This document shows positions 1 through 7,932 of a stretch of DNA of 15,034 nt, piece by piece. The translations under genes and the position numbers were made by a program. The DNA comes from Candidatus Izemoplasma sp. (GTDB lineage: Bacteria > Bacillota_I > Bacilli_A > Izemoplasmatales > Izemoplasmataceae). The stretch spans positions 1 through 15,034 of the forward strand of contig JAOZSP010000021.1 in NCBI GenBank assembly GCA_029939615.1. The letters are read 5' to 3'. Below the pieces are notes generated by a model. That model was not told the origin of the DNA. It searched no databases and saw only the letters and a program-made list of their open reading frames with translations. Within the stretch, counting starts at the first letter, position 1. Each line of letters opens with the position of its first letter.

Positions 1-767
1 TCGTTAGAAGTGAAAAACGTTGGTCTTTCATCTAGTAATCGATGTTGTAAAATAGGTCCTAACACCTCATCTCTAATCCAACTTGATTGAGATTCTCCGC
101 CCATATCATCAAGCATTAGTATCTCAATAGTTTTTAGTTTTGATATCATTTCTTCTAAAGTATTGTTTCCTATACGTGATTTTAGTTCTCTAACTAAGTC
201 AGGATAATAAGCGATTATTACTTTAACTCCTCGCTTAGACAATTCATTAGCTAAAGCAGCTAATGAATATGTTTTACCTTTTTGATATTGTCCGAAAATA
301 TATAATCCTTTTACACTTTCGCCGTTCATATATAGAGTGATAAAACTAGTTAATTTATTATGAATAAAAGGACGATTTTTTCCTTTACTAAAATCATAAT
401 CTTCTAAACTAGCTTCATAAATCATTTTCGGCATATACATTGCATCAATGTAACTCTCTTGAGTTGCTTTTTCTCTTCTAAAAGCTGAATAAGAACATTC
501 TCTATAAAACGAATAAATCTTCCCTTCAAGAAACTTAATTACAGGTTCATACCCAGTTAAGTCTTGAGTACACTCTTTTAATTCATTACAGTTTTTACAT
601 TTATCGTTTTCAATCTTAAAATTCAAGAGTTTTGATAAATTCTCTTCAATAATACTTGTGTTAAGATCATTTTTAATAAAGAATTCTCGCCGGCTTTGAT
701 CTTCAACCAACAAATCAACTAATTTTTCTCTATCTATATCTTGTTGTCCAAATCTAATTTTATTCAA
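1..767 (-). CDS. dnaI: Helicase loader DnaI (C-terminus beyond window)
   Basis: DnaI is the AAA+ loader that places the replicative helicase (DnaC in Bacillus) on DNA at initiation and PriA-dependent restart. About 255 codons are visible and the frame runs off the left edge. The N-terminal helicase-binding domain has cysteines at 57, 60, 66 and 91. The ATPase domain has Walker A at 159-166 (GQYQKGKT), Walker B with D220-D221 (LMLDD), and a sensor-like FFTSN at the window edge. The NELSKRG, VRELK and SWIRDEVLGPILQHR segments match Bacillus DnaI closely. The likely start is TTG at 767, because AGGTG lies six bases upstream; a GTG at 776 directly after the dnaB stop lacks a properly spaced site. 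It follows dnaB by nine bases, as in Bacillus. Compared from memory with Bacillus DnaI, zinc ligand H84 aligns with E74 here. Confidence 0.93.
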   Translation of the reverse strand, partial: MNKIRFGQQDIDREKLVDLLVEDQSRREFFIKNDLNTSIIEENLSKLLNFKIENDKCKNCNELKECTQDLTGYEPVIKFLEGKIYSFYRECSYSAFRREKATQESYIDAMYMPKMIYEASLEDYDFSKGKNRPFIHNKLTSFITLYMNGESVKGLYIFGQYQKGKTYSLAALANELSKRGVKVIIAYYPDLVRELKSRIGNNTLEEMISKLKTIEILMLDDMGGESQSSWIRDEVLGPILQHRLLDERPTFFTSN

Positions 768-773
768 ATTAAT

Positions 774-778
774 CACCT
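774..778 (-). promoter_or_regulatory. Ribosome binding site deciding the dnaI TTG start
   Basis: AGGTG on the minus strand, partly inside the dnaB stop codon, lies six bases before TTG at 767. This favours the TTG over the GTG that begins inside the site itself. Confidence 0.6.
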
Positions 779-1970
779 ACCTATTTTTCATGTACTCGTC
801 AAACCAATCAGATTCGACATCTTTTGGTATTAAATTTTTTCCTTTTGGTTTTTTCTTATAGTTATCTACTTTTATTTGTCTATTCTTAATCACTTCAATA
901 GCATCGGGGATAGTTACAACTTTCTTTCTTTGCCATTCAATCGCAATTTTATCGAAGTAATTATAAGATGGGAATTCTTCTAGTAGCCCAATAACATAAA
1001 CGAGCAAGAAGTTTATTACTTCGATTTTTAACTCGAAGTTTTCAATTAGCTTTTCTACTACTTTAAGTTCCGTTACTGATGGCTTTCCGTTAGATAAAAT
1101 TGCTAATATTGTTGAAGGAGTATCTGTTTTACATTTATTAAGTAGTTCTTCATATGAAACAGCTTCTTTATTATTCTTTGTCTTAGTTTCTTCAAATAAT
1201 GTTTCACGTTCAAATTCAAACCATTTACGTGCATTATAAGATATTTTTTCAATATCGATATTGCGGTTCTTATCTACACTATCCATAAATACTTTTTGCA
1301 TTGTAAACTCATCTAGGTTATAGACATATGAAATATTCATTATCTTTTCCTTAACAGCTTTTGAAATTTTTCTTCTATCAACAAAGTTTTTAGAAAGACC
1401 ATCGATAAAGATTTCAAAATTAAAAGAGTGATTTATATGAAATTTAGCTTTTGATTTTGATACAAAATCATAATTAGTTTCAATTGGTCTAGGTAACGAT
1501 TCAAATACTTCATCAAAGTTAGTAGTAATATTTGTGAATCCCTCTTTTTCACTTTTAGAAATACGGAATAAATTAACTAAATCCTCAAAGTTCTCTTTAC
1601 CAAGTCTTGAAAATAAATATGCTCCTAAGCTACCATCCTTAATAAACTCTTCAGCGCTTAATGGAGCTTTTAATTCATATAAATATATATCTTCATTTTT
1701 ATAAGCTACTAATAGTCCTATTGCTTCTAACTTCTGTCTGGCACGTAAAAACTGTTTAGGAGAAATTCTCATTATATCATACACTTTTAAGTGTAGATAT
1801 TCCGGACTTTTTAGTCTTGCTCTTTCTATTAATGACCATAATGTTAAATAAAGTGTGAACGCGTCACACCCTAATAGTGGTTGATAAAGTAAAGTAATAA
1901 CATTACGTTCGTCCAAATCTATATTTTGATAAGTTATTAGTTTAAACTTATCTAGTCCGTTTAATTCCAT
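777..1970 (-). CDS. dnaB: Replication initiation / membrane attachment protein DnaB (Firmicute type)
   Basis: This is the Firmicute helicase co-loader DnaB, not the helicase. With DnaD and DnaI it loads the replicative helicase at oriC and at restart sites. It has 397 aa, shorter than the roughly 470 aa of Bacillus subtilis DnaB. The N-terminal part (about 1-120; ITLLYQPLLGCDAFTLYLTLW, then an RQKLEAIGLL winged-helix segment) fits the DDBH1 domain. The C-terminal part (about 290-370) fits DDBH2 and ends in the DNA-binding signature YxxxIxxxW, read here as YFDKIAIEW, followed by a lysine-rich tail. Between them is a charged, variable region. AGGAGG lies eight bases before the ATG and overlaps the stop of the upstream gene, suggesting translational coupling. 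dnaI follows at once, which is the conserved Firmicute pair. Family assignment is secure; the shorter length is probably the variable linker and tail. Confidence 0.9.
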   Translation of the reverse strand: MELNGLDKFKLITYQNIDLDERNVITLLYQPLLGCDAFTLYLTLWSLIERARLKSPEYLHLKVYDIMRISPKQFLRARQKLEAIGLLVAYKNEDIYLYELKAPLSAEEFIKDGSLGAYLFSRLGKENFEDLVNLFRISKSEKEGFTNITTNFDEVFESLPRPIETNYDFVSKSKAKFHINHSFNFEIFIDGLSKNFVDRRKISKAVKEKIMNISYVYNLDEFTMQKVFMDSVDKNRNIDIEKISYNARKWFEFERETLFEETKTKNNKEAVSYEELLNKCKTDTPSTILAILSNGKPSVTELKVVEKLIENFELKIEVINFLLVYVIGLLEEFPSYNYFDKIAIEWQRKKVVTIPDAIEVIKNRQIKVDNYKKKPKGKNLIPKDVESDWFDEYMKNR

Positions 1971-1982
1971 ATATAAATCCTC

Positions 1983-2348
1983 CTAAGGATGTAAGCCAAT
2001 ACCTTTAAAATCTAGTTCCTTGTTTAAATAAGCATAAAATTCTACTATCTTTTTGAAAGGTCGGTTTAACCCAACAAGACCGTATTGTTCTACTTTAAGA
2101 TCTATACATGTTTCAATTGGTGACACTTGTACTATTGATACAATAATATGATAATTACTTCCTTGAATAAAAATTTCTTTATAAACATCATCAATTTTTT
2201 TTACTTTCACATTTATCTTGTTAGCATATTCTGTAATAACAGCTTTTGCTTTTCGGTAGTTTGTTTTGTAATATCTTGAACGCAATTCTTTAATAGAATG
2301 CAATTCTTGTGTTTCAGCTATATTACTTAAGAAACTCATTGCTGACAT
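1983..2348 (-). CDS. Unrecognised 121-aa protein between coaE and dnaB
   Basis: I do not recognise this protein. It is a small soluble protein with no signal peptide, membrane segment or zinc-cysteine cluster. The first 60 residues are basic and look helical (RSRYYKTNYRKAKAVITEYA). Alternating strands follow (EIFIQGSNYHIIVSIVQV, then TCIDLKVEQYGLVG) and a final helix before GIGLHP. This suggests a compact alpha/beta fold. AGAGGTG lies five bases before the ATG and overlaps the end of coaE, two bases away. Its own stop overlaps the dnaB ribosome binding site. It is therefore co-translated inside the coaE-dnaB-dnaI operon. In Bacillus this interval holds other genes including nrdR, but this protein lacks NrdR's N-terminal zinc ribbon and ATP-cone. 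A role linked to replication initiation or CoA is possible only from context. A second ATG three codons in (MSFLSN) is a less well placed start. Confidence 0.85.
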   Translation of the reverse strand: MSAMSFLSNIAETQELHSIKELRSRYYKTNYRKAKAVITEYANKINVKVKKIDDVYKEIFIQGSNYHIIVSIVQVSPIETCIDLKVEQYGLVGLNRPFKKIVEFYAYLNKELDFKGIGLHP

Positions 2349-2350
2349 AA

Positions 2351-2947
2351 TTACACCTCTAAATCTTCTAATATTTTTATAAAATCTCTTTTTGTATTAA
2401 GGATTGAATATGAATTATTAATAACGTAATCCGCTAAATCCACTTTTTCATTTAAAGGCATTTGAGCGTTGATTTTCATTTGAGCGTATTCTTTTGTAAT
2501 AACGTCTCTAGATGTTAATCTTGATAACTGTTCTTCTGGTTTTGTATAAACAACAATTGTTTTATTAACAATTTTATGATAGTCTGTCTCAAATAGTAGT
2601 GGAACATCAATAACTAGCATTCTCGTTCCGAGTTCTTGATGTTTCTCAATTTCATTGTCGACTATAATTTTCACCATAGGGTGTACAATATCATTTAATT
2701 TTTTTCTTTTTTGAATATTCGCAAAGATAATTCTACCTAATTTTTTTCGATTTATTTCATTATTAGTTAACAAAATATCTTTAGAAAAAAATTTGATTAT
2801 CTCATCATACGTCTCTGTTCCTTTTTTTAGTAAATTACGAGCTATCAAATCAGTGTCTATTAAGGGAATACCTTTATCTTTAAACATTTTAGCTACAGTT
2901 GATTTTCCTGTTGCTATACCCCCAGTTAACCCTAAAATAAAAGTCAT
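2351..2947 (-). CDS. coaE: Dephospho-CoA kinase
   Basis: CoaE phosphorylates the 3'-hydroxyl of dephospho-CoA with ATP, the last step of coenzyme A synthesis in the cytoplasm. The 198-aa length is normal. The P-loop is at 9-17 (GGIATGKST), the catalytic Asp pair at D31 and D33 (LIDTDLIAR), the VHP segment at 88-90, the DVPLLFE motif at 114-120, and the C-terminal DYVINN at 173-178. AAGGAGG is six bases before the ATG, and an extended -10 promoter lies just upstream, so coaE appears to lead the coaE-hypothetical-dnaB-dnaI operon. Its position near mutM and before dnaB matches the Bacillus order. The same window holds coaX and a putative pantothenate transporter component, which act earlier in the same pathway. 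Confidence 0.97.
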   Translation of the reverse strand: MTFILGLTGGIATGKSTVAKMFKDKGIPLIDTDLIARNLLKKGTETYDEIIKFFSKDILLTNNEINRKKLGRIIFANIQKRKKLNDIVHPMVKIIVDNEIEKHQELGTRMLVIDVPLLFETDYHKIVNKTIVVYTKPEEQLSRLTSRDVITKEYAQMKINAQMPLNEKVDLADYVINNSYSILNTKRDFIKILEDLEV

Positions 2948-2953
2948 GCTATT

Positions 2954-2985
2954 CCTCCTTAATCTTCCATGAGAAAATTATAACA
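2954..2985 (-). promoter_or_regulatory. Extended -10 promoter and RBS of the coaE operon
   Basis: On the minus strand TGTTATAAT (2977-2985) is an extended -10 with a consensus TATAAT. No good -35 hexamer is seen; TTTACT sits 15 bases upstream. AAGGAGG (2954-2960) then lies six bases before coaE. This suggests the coaE operon can be transcribed separately from mutM. Confidence 0.65.
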
Positions 2986-2999
2986 TATATTCTATAAAG

Positions 3000-3026
3000 T
3001 AAAAAGAAGGTGATATATTCTTTTTA
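3000..3026 (-). terminator. Possible weak AT-only hairpin after mutM
   Basis: Arms AAAAAGAA (3001-3008) and TTCTTTTT (3018-3025), plus one flanking A-T pair, could form a hairpin just after the mutM stop. The stem is almost all A-T, so termination would be weak and readthrough into coaE is likely. It overlaps the region upstream of the coaE promoter. Confidence 0.3.
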
Positions 3027-3030
3027 TGTT

Positions 3031-3852
3031 TTATTGCTGGCATTTTGGACAATAGTAGGTTCCTCGTCCATTGACCTTTATTTTTTTTATTAAAGTGTTA
3101 CAAATTGGACAAGGCAAGTCTTTTTTTGTATGAACATTTAACTCGTTTTGAAAACGCCCAGTAACTCCTAAACTAGATGTATAACTTCTAATGGTTGTTC
3201 CACCTAATTTAATCGCTTTATTCAACACTTTAATACTATTATCAATAACTGCTTTTATTTCAATTTTTGTTATAGTATTTGCACTTTTTGTTGGATTTAA
3301 TTTTGATAAGAATAGTACTTCGTCAACATAGATATTACCTAGACCAGTAATTATTGTTTGATCAAGTAGGACTGTTTTTATTGCTGTTCCTTTTTTTTGA
3401 ATTCTTTTTTGTAAATAAGCAACTGTAAGTTCCTTATTAAATGGTTCAAATCCTAATTTTGTTATGGGACTATCAATATAAATGTCTTTTGTAGGAATCA
3501 AATCCATTGTCCCAAATTTCCTTGTATCATGATATCTAAGGGTATCTCCATCAGTAAAATAAAAGATAATATGTTCATGTTTTTCTTTCGGCATATCCGC
3601 ATTTTTTATAAAATATTTACCTTCCATTCTAAGATGAGAAATTAATGATACTTCTCCAAAATTAAAAATCAAATATTTACCGTATCTATCAATTCTTTTT
3701 AGCACTCTGTTTTCTAGACTATATTTAAATTCTTCTACACTAACATTTCTAACTATTTTAGTATAGAAAACATCAATATCTCTTATTGTTTTATTTATTA
3801 TTAGATTACTTAAAGCTTTTCTTACGGTTTCAACTTCTGGAAGTTCTGGCAT
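3031..3852 (-). CDS. mutM: Formamidopyrimidine-DNA glycosylase (Fpg/MutM)
   Basis: This bifunctional base-excision repair enzyme removes 8-oxoguanine and formamidopyrimidines and cleaves the abasic site by beta,delta-elimination. It has 273 aa, the usual length. The N-terminus is PELPEVETV after Met removal, giving catalytic Pro and Glu (codons 2 and 3). The conserved lysine is K59 in RYGKYLIF. The helix-two-turn-helix with LGNIYVDEVLF is in the middle. The C-terminal zinc finger has C248, C251, C268 and C271, with R263 in GRGTYYC. The start ATG overlaps the nitroreductase stop by one base (TAATG), so translation is coupled. It is the last gene of the polA-CDF-nitroreductase-mutM operon; polA and mutM are also neighbours in Bacillus, where Pol I fills the gap this enzyme creates. 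Confidence 0.97.
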   Translation of the reverse strand: MPELPEVETVRKALSNLIINKTIRDIDVFYTKIVRNVSVEEFKYSLENRVLKRIDRYGKYLIFNFGEVSLISHLRMEGKYFIKNADMPKEKHEHIIFYFTDGDTLRYHDTRKFGTMDLIPTKDIYIDSPITKLGFEPFNKELTVAYLQKRIQKKGTAIKTVLLDQTIITGLGNIYVDEVLFLSKLNPTKSANTITKIEIKAVIDNSIKVLNKAIKLGGTTIRSYTSSLGVTGRFQNELNVHTKKDLPCPICNTLIKKIKVNGRGTYYCPKCQQ

Positions 3853-4349
3853 TACTTCATTTTGTTATAATGAACCAACGATTCATCATACCTTATTGAT
3901 ACTTCTCTATCGTTTTTAGGATGACCTATTGCAATCATACTAAACGCTGTTTCATTTGTGATATTAAGCAATTTATTTATATATGTGTATCTTTCTTCTA
4001 ACGGGTACACACCAATCCAAACAGCACCTAAATTTTGGTTAACAGCTTCTAGCAATATATTTTCAGTTGCAGCACTACAGTCTTGTGGTCTCATCAATGG
4101 TGACTTTTCAGTTTTCTTCATTACAACAACAATACATAAAGGTGCATACTTAATCATCCTAGCGCCTTTTGAAGCTAGTGATAATTGTTCTTTTATTTTT
4201 TCATCTTGAACAATAATAAATTCCCATGGTTGTTGATTATTAGCGCTTGGTGCTTGCATTGCGGCAACAAGCATTTTCTTAATATCTTTGTCCTTAACGG
4301 GTTCACTTGTAAATTCTCTAATGCTTTTTCTTTTCAATAATAGACTCAT
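3852..4349 (-). CDS. Nitroreductase family FMN oxidoreductase
   Basis: This is a small (165 aa) member of the FMN-dependent nitroreductase family, which transfers electrons from NAD(P)H to nitroaromatics, quinones or other unsaturated substrates; the natural substrate cannot be read from sequence. Family signatures are the N-terminal RKSIREF at 7-13 (FMN phosphate binding), APSANNQQPWEFIIV at 33-47, the central DCSAATENILLEA helix followed by LGAVWIGVYP, and AIGHP near the C-terminus. GGAGG lies upstream of the ATG in the two-base gap after the CDF gene, and its stop overlaps mutM by one base. Placement between polA and mutM may reflect a loose link with oxidative stress, which is inference. 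It is cytoplasmic, with no signal peptide. Confidence 0.92.
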   Translation of the reverse strand: MSLLLKRKSIREFTSEPVKDKDIKKMLVAAMQAPSANNQQPWEFIIVQDEKIKEQLSLASKGARMIKYAPLCIVVVMKKTEKSPLMRPQDCSAATENILLEAVNQNLGAVWIGVYPLEERYTYINKLLNITNETAFSMIAIGHPKNDREVSIRYDESLVHYNKMK

Positions 4350-4351
4350 AA

Positions 4352-5218
4352 TTATTCCTCCGGATTAACATGAACACTTACGTGACATATTTTTTCACTT
4401 TCCATTAGTTTTTCTTGAACTTCAGTAGCGATATCATGGCCTTCTTTTACTGTAATATTACCCAATATTTTTATTTCAACGATTGCTTGATAATAAGGAC
4501 CATATGAAATCATATCTAACTTATCAACACCTATTACACCTTTAACTTTTCTAATATCATTCTTATATACTATACAAATCTCTTCTTTAACAGTTTTTCC
4601 TTGTAAACTGTTAACTGCATCTGAAATTATTACAATCCCAATACGGATAATAAATAATGCTATGATTATTGATGCTATTTTGTCTCCTTTTGTTAAAAAT
4701 GTTACATTGAAATAATCACCAATTAGAACTGTAATTACTCCAACAAATACAACTGCACTACTTATTACATCACTAAATGATTCTTTCCCTGAAGCTGATA
4801 TTATTTCACTATCAGTCTCATGTCCTTTGTTTATTAGATATTTAGCTAATATTAGTTTAATTAGCACAACAAGCAAGATAACTACTATACTTAAAATATT
4901 TGGAATAGTTGTTAGATTGTTGAAGTTTTCTATAACTTCTTTACCTAAATTATAAGCTACTATAACAATTGAAATTCCCAGCAACAAACTTAAAACATAC
5001 TCGAATTTCCCATGACCAAAAGGATGGTCATCATCAGCTGGTTTTAAACTGTGTCTCATTCCTAAGATAACAAAAATATCACTTAGTAAATCACTAATAC
5101 TATGAATACCATCAGCTATTAGTGCGACACTACCAAATATGATTCCACTTACTATTTTCAGCACTACTAAAAAGATATTAACTAAAAAACTCTTAATCAT
5201 TATTTTTTGATGTTGCAT
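4352..5218 (-). CDS. Cation diffusion facilitator (CDF) metal exporter
   Basis: CDF proteins export divalent metals (Zn, Mn, Fe, Co, Cd) in exchange for protons as membrane dimers. The 288-aa length is typical. Hydrophobic segments lie near 12-33, 38-55, 75-92, 108-127, 150-168 and 180-200, with a cytoplasmic C-terminal domain from about 205. The TM2 metal site is HxxxD (H39, D43 in ADGIHSISD) and the conserved DDDHPFGHGKFE loop is at 62-73. In TM5 the usual HxxxD (Zn) or DxxxD (Mn) appears as ExxxD (E146, D150), so the metal cannot be assigned with confidence. The C-terminal domain has H261, H279 and H283, which could bind regulatory metal. AAGGAGG overlapping the polA stop lies seven bases before the ATG, so it is co-transcribed and likely coupled with polA. 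Confidence 0.93.
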   Translation of the reverse strand: MQHQKIMIKSFLVNIFLVVLKIVSGIIFGSVALIADGIHSISDLLSDIFVILGMRHSLKPADDDHPFGHGKFEYVLSLLLGISIVIVAYNLGKEVIENFNNLTTIPNILSIVVILLVVLIKLILAKYLINKGHETDSEIISASGKESFSDVISSAVVFVGVITVLIGDYFNVTFLTKGDKIASIIIALFIIRIGIVIISDAVNSLQGKTVKEEICIVYKNDIRKVKGVIGVDKLDMISYGPYYQAIVEIKILGNITVKEGHDIATEVQEKLMESEKICHVSVHVNPEE

Positions 5219-5230
5219 AAGGGTTCCTCC

Positions 5231-7849
5231 TTATTTTGTTTCGTATAGATTGTTACCTAAAGCTGAATCAACTTTTAATGGAACAAGCAACTTAACACAA
5301 TTTTCCATTGTCTCATTTACTAATTTTTCCATTAAAGCAATTTCATTTGAATCAACATCGAATACTAATTCATCATGAATTTGCAGCAATAATTGAGATT
5401 TGCATTTATATTTTTTCATCTCTTTATCAATTTCAATCATCGCAATTTTCATTATATCTGCTGCACTACCTTGAATAGGTGCATTCATTGCGTTTCTCTT
5501 ACCAGCTTCTTTTTGCATATAAACACTAGAATTTAACTCGGGTAAATATCTTCTGCGGTTATACAGTGTTTCTGCGTACCCTAACACAGTGGCATCCTTA
5601 ACGACTTTATCCATGAAGGACTTAATTCCTGGGAACTGTGTATAGTACGTTTTAATAAACCTTTCTGCTTCTTTAGGACCAATATTAATCTCTTCACTAA
5701 GTCCCCAAGCACTTTGGCCATAAATAATTCCAAAGTTAACAGCTTTTGCCTGTCTTCTTTCTAAAGAAGAAATTTCTGTTTTCTCAAATATTTGTTGAGC
5801 AGTTCTCTTATGAATATCTTCATTATTATTAAAAGCTTCAATCATTACTTCTTCTTTAGCCATGTGGGCAAGAACACGAAGTTCAATCTGCGAATAATCA
5901 CATGCTAATAATTTATTGCCTAGTTTCGGAATAAATACTTTTCTAATTTCTCTACCCAACTCATATCTTATTGGTATATTTTGAAGATTTGGTTCAATAC
6001 TACTTAATCGTCCTGTTGAAGTAAAAGCTTGACGGTATATTGTATGTATTTTCCCATCTTTTAATACCGAGTTATCTAATCCAACTATATAAGTAGAATA
6101 TAATTTAGTTAATGTTCGATATTTCATTACTTGTTCTATTATTGGATGATGATTTTTAAGTTTATTTAAAACATCTACATTTGTTGAATATCCCGTTTTT
6201 GTTTTTTTAGCATACGGTAACTGAAGTTTATCAAAAAGAATTTCACCTAGTTGTTTTGGAGAAGATATATTAAACTCGTACCCAGCAAAATCATAAATTT
6301 TCTCTGTAATATCCTCTATTTTTTCTTTAACTTCTTTGTTTAAATCTCTAAGTTTATTACGGTCTACTAATATACCATCAAATTCCATCTTTGCTAGAAT
6401 ACTAGCTAAAGGAAGCTCAATATCTTTAAATAGTTTAAATTGATTATTGTCTTTTAGTTCTTTAATTAAAGACTCTTTTAATTCTTTAATCGCAACAGCT
6501 TTTTTTACAGCGTATATTTGATATTTTTCGGATTCAGGAATATGATATTTTGATCCTTTAGAATAGACTTCTTCTAAATAAGAAACATCATCATACTCAA
6601 AATTACTAACAATAACTCTAAAATCATCTTTTGTATTATTAGGATTCAAGATATATGCGGCTAATAATAAATCAAATTCTACACCTTTAATGTCATATAA
6701 ATCATTCATTAAACAAACGCGCATCATTTTTAAATTAAACACATTTTTCTTTATCTTATCATCACTTAAAAACATTTGAAAACTTATTGATTGATGTAAT
6801 AAATCATAAGGCACAAAGAAATTTCCTTTATCATTTACAACTCCAAAACCTAAAGATTTTGCTAAATGGTAGTTGGAATTATACGTTTCAAATGTAATAT
6901 AACTGTCATCAAGTAAAATATCCTCTAAATCATAAATATTATCAATCACTTGATACTTAAATTCTCTAATTTTTCGTGGTTTTTTCTTATTAAATCTCTT
7001 AATTAGGGAATGAAGTTCTAACTCTTTATAAAAAGCTAGCATCTCTTCTTCATTTACACCTTTATATTCAACTTCATCTAATGTAAATTCAAATTCAACA
7101 TCTGTTTTTATTGTTGCGATTTCCTTACATAAAATTGCGTCTTCGAAGTGTTCTCTTATTCTTTCACCAAGTTTACCTTTTATTCCATCTTTATTTTCTA
7201 AAACGCCTTCTAATGTTTTATATTCTTTTAATAACTTAACAGCTGTTTTTTCTCCTACACCAGGTATTCCTGGTAAATTGTCTGAGTTATCACCCATCAG
7301 TCCTTTTAAATCTGTAATTTGGTTGGGTTTTACACCCATAGTTTCAACAAGATATTCAGGAGTATATGATGTATACTTTTGCATTCCTTTTTTACTTGCT
7401 CTCATGCTTACTTTATCATTAATCAATTGCAACATATCTTTATCGTTACTTATAATCTCAATTTCGTCAAATTGATCATAATATGTTTCTGAATAAGTAC
7501 CAATAATATCATCTGCTTCAATTAAAAATATCTCTCGTTGCTTTATTCCTAAAACATCTAAACTTTTCTTAATTAAATCAATTTGGCTTTTAAACTCCTC
7601 AGGCATTGGCTTTCTTCCGCCTTTATAATCACTAAATTTATCATGTCTAAATGTTTTTCCACTCTTATCAAAAGCTACTAATATGTGTGTGAAATCTTCT
7701 TTTAAAACTGAATTTATCATATTAACAAAACCAAAAACAGCGTTAGTATATTGCCCTTTTGAGTTTTGCATTAAATTTCCACTATATGCAGTTCCATAAT
7801 AAGCTCTAAACATAATGTTTGATCCATCGATCAATATAAGTTTTTTCAT
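5231..7849 (-). CDS. polA: DNA polymerase I, proofreading site lost
   Basis: Pol I removes RNA primers, fills gaps and completes excision repair. I choose ATG at 7849 (872 aa): AGAGGTG lies six bases before it, whereas the in-frame GTG at 7858 lies inside that site. Numbering is from 7849. The 5' nuclease domain (1 to about 290) shows LILIDGSN, FRHDKFSDYKGGR, EADDIIG, SNDKDM and GDNSDNLPGIPGVGEKTA with the helix-hairpin-helix. The 3'-5' exonuclease fold (about 298-450) lacks catalytic residues: the DxE position reads FETYNSN at 320-326, and NLKYD reads NLKMM. This matches Bacillus-type Pol I, which does not proofread. Polymerase motif A has D651 (ACDYSQIEL), motif B has R698, K702, F706 and Y710, and motif C has QIHDE with D826. 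It heads the polA-CDF-nitroreductase-mutM operon. Confidence 0.98.
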   Translation of the reverse strand: MKKLILIDGSNIMFRAYYGTAYSGNLMQNSKGQYTNAVFGFVNMINSVLKEDFTHILVAFDKSGKTFRHDKFSDYKGGRKPMPEEFKSQIDLIKKSLDVLGIKQREIFLIEADDIIGTYSETYYDQFDEIEIISNDKDMLQLINDKVSMRASKKGMQKYTSYTPEYLVETMGVKPNQITDLKGLMGDNSDNLPGIPGVGEKTAVKLLKEYKTLEGVLENKDGIKGKLGERIREHFEDAILCKEIATIKTDVEFEFTLDEVEYKGVNEEEMLAFYKELELHSLIKRFNKKKPRKIREFKYQVIDNIYDLEDILLDDSYITFETYNSNYHLAKSLGFGVVNDKGNFFVPYDLLHQSISFQMFLSDDKIKKNVFNLKMMRVCLMNDLYDIKGVEFDLLLAAYILNPNNTKDDFRVIVSNFEYDDVSYLEEVYSKGSKYHIPESEKYQIYAVKKAVAIKELKESLIKELKDNNQFKLFKDIELPLASILAKMEFDGILVDRNKLRDLNKEVKEKIEDITEKIYDFAGYEFNISSPKQLGEILFDKLQLPYAKKTKTGYSTNVDVLNKLKNHHPIIEQVMKYRTLTKLYSTYIVGLDNSVLKDGKIHTIYRQAFTSTGRLSSIEPNLQNIPIRYELGREIRKVFIPKLGNKLLACDYSQIELRVLAHMAKEEVMIEAFNNNEDIHKRTAQQIFEKTEISSLERRQAKAVNFGIIYGQSAWGLSEEINIGPKEAERFIKTYYTQFPGIKSFMDKVVKDATVLGYAETLYNRRRYLPELNSSVYMQKEAGKRNAMNAPIQGSAADIMKIAMIEIDKEMKKYKCKSQLLLQIHDELVFDVDSNEIALMEKLVNETMENCVKLLVPLKVDSALGNNLYETK

Positions 7850-7855
7850 ATTTTT

Positions 7856-7862
7856 CACCTCT
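7856..7862 (-). promoter_or_regulatory. Ribosome binding site deciding the polA start
   Basis: AGAGGTG on the minus strand sits six bases before ATG 7849. The GTG at 7858 is part of this site and cannot use it, so the longer reading frame is rejected. Confidence 0.8.
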
Positions 7863-7876
7863 ATTTGCTTATTTCT

Positions 7877-7885
7877 ATTTTACCA
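7877..7885 (-). promoter_or_regulatory. Extended -10 promoter of polA
   Basis: TGGTAAAAT on the minus strand (TGn plus TAAAAT, five of six bases matching the consensus) lies between the acpP terminator and polA. No clear -35 element is visible. It is the only promoter-like site between the terminator and the polA ribosome binding site. Confidence 0.55.
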
Positions 7886-7904
7886 TAACTAAGTGCTAAA
7901 AGAT

Positions 7905-7932
7905 AAAAAAAATACTCAGTAATCTGAGTATT
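7905..7932 (-). terminator. Rho-independent terminator of acpP
   Basis: On the minus strand AATACTCAG, loop ATTA and CTGAGTATT form a perfect 9-bp stem (7911-7919 with 7924-7932) followed by a run of T. It begins on the last base of the acpP stop codon. Confidence 0.93.

Noticed and set aside
5231..7849. Whether the lost exonuclease motifs of PolA are a new feature.
   Set aside because: Loss of the 3'-5' exonuclease residues is well known in Bacillus-type Pol I.
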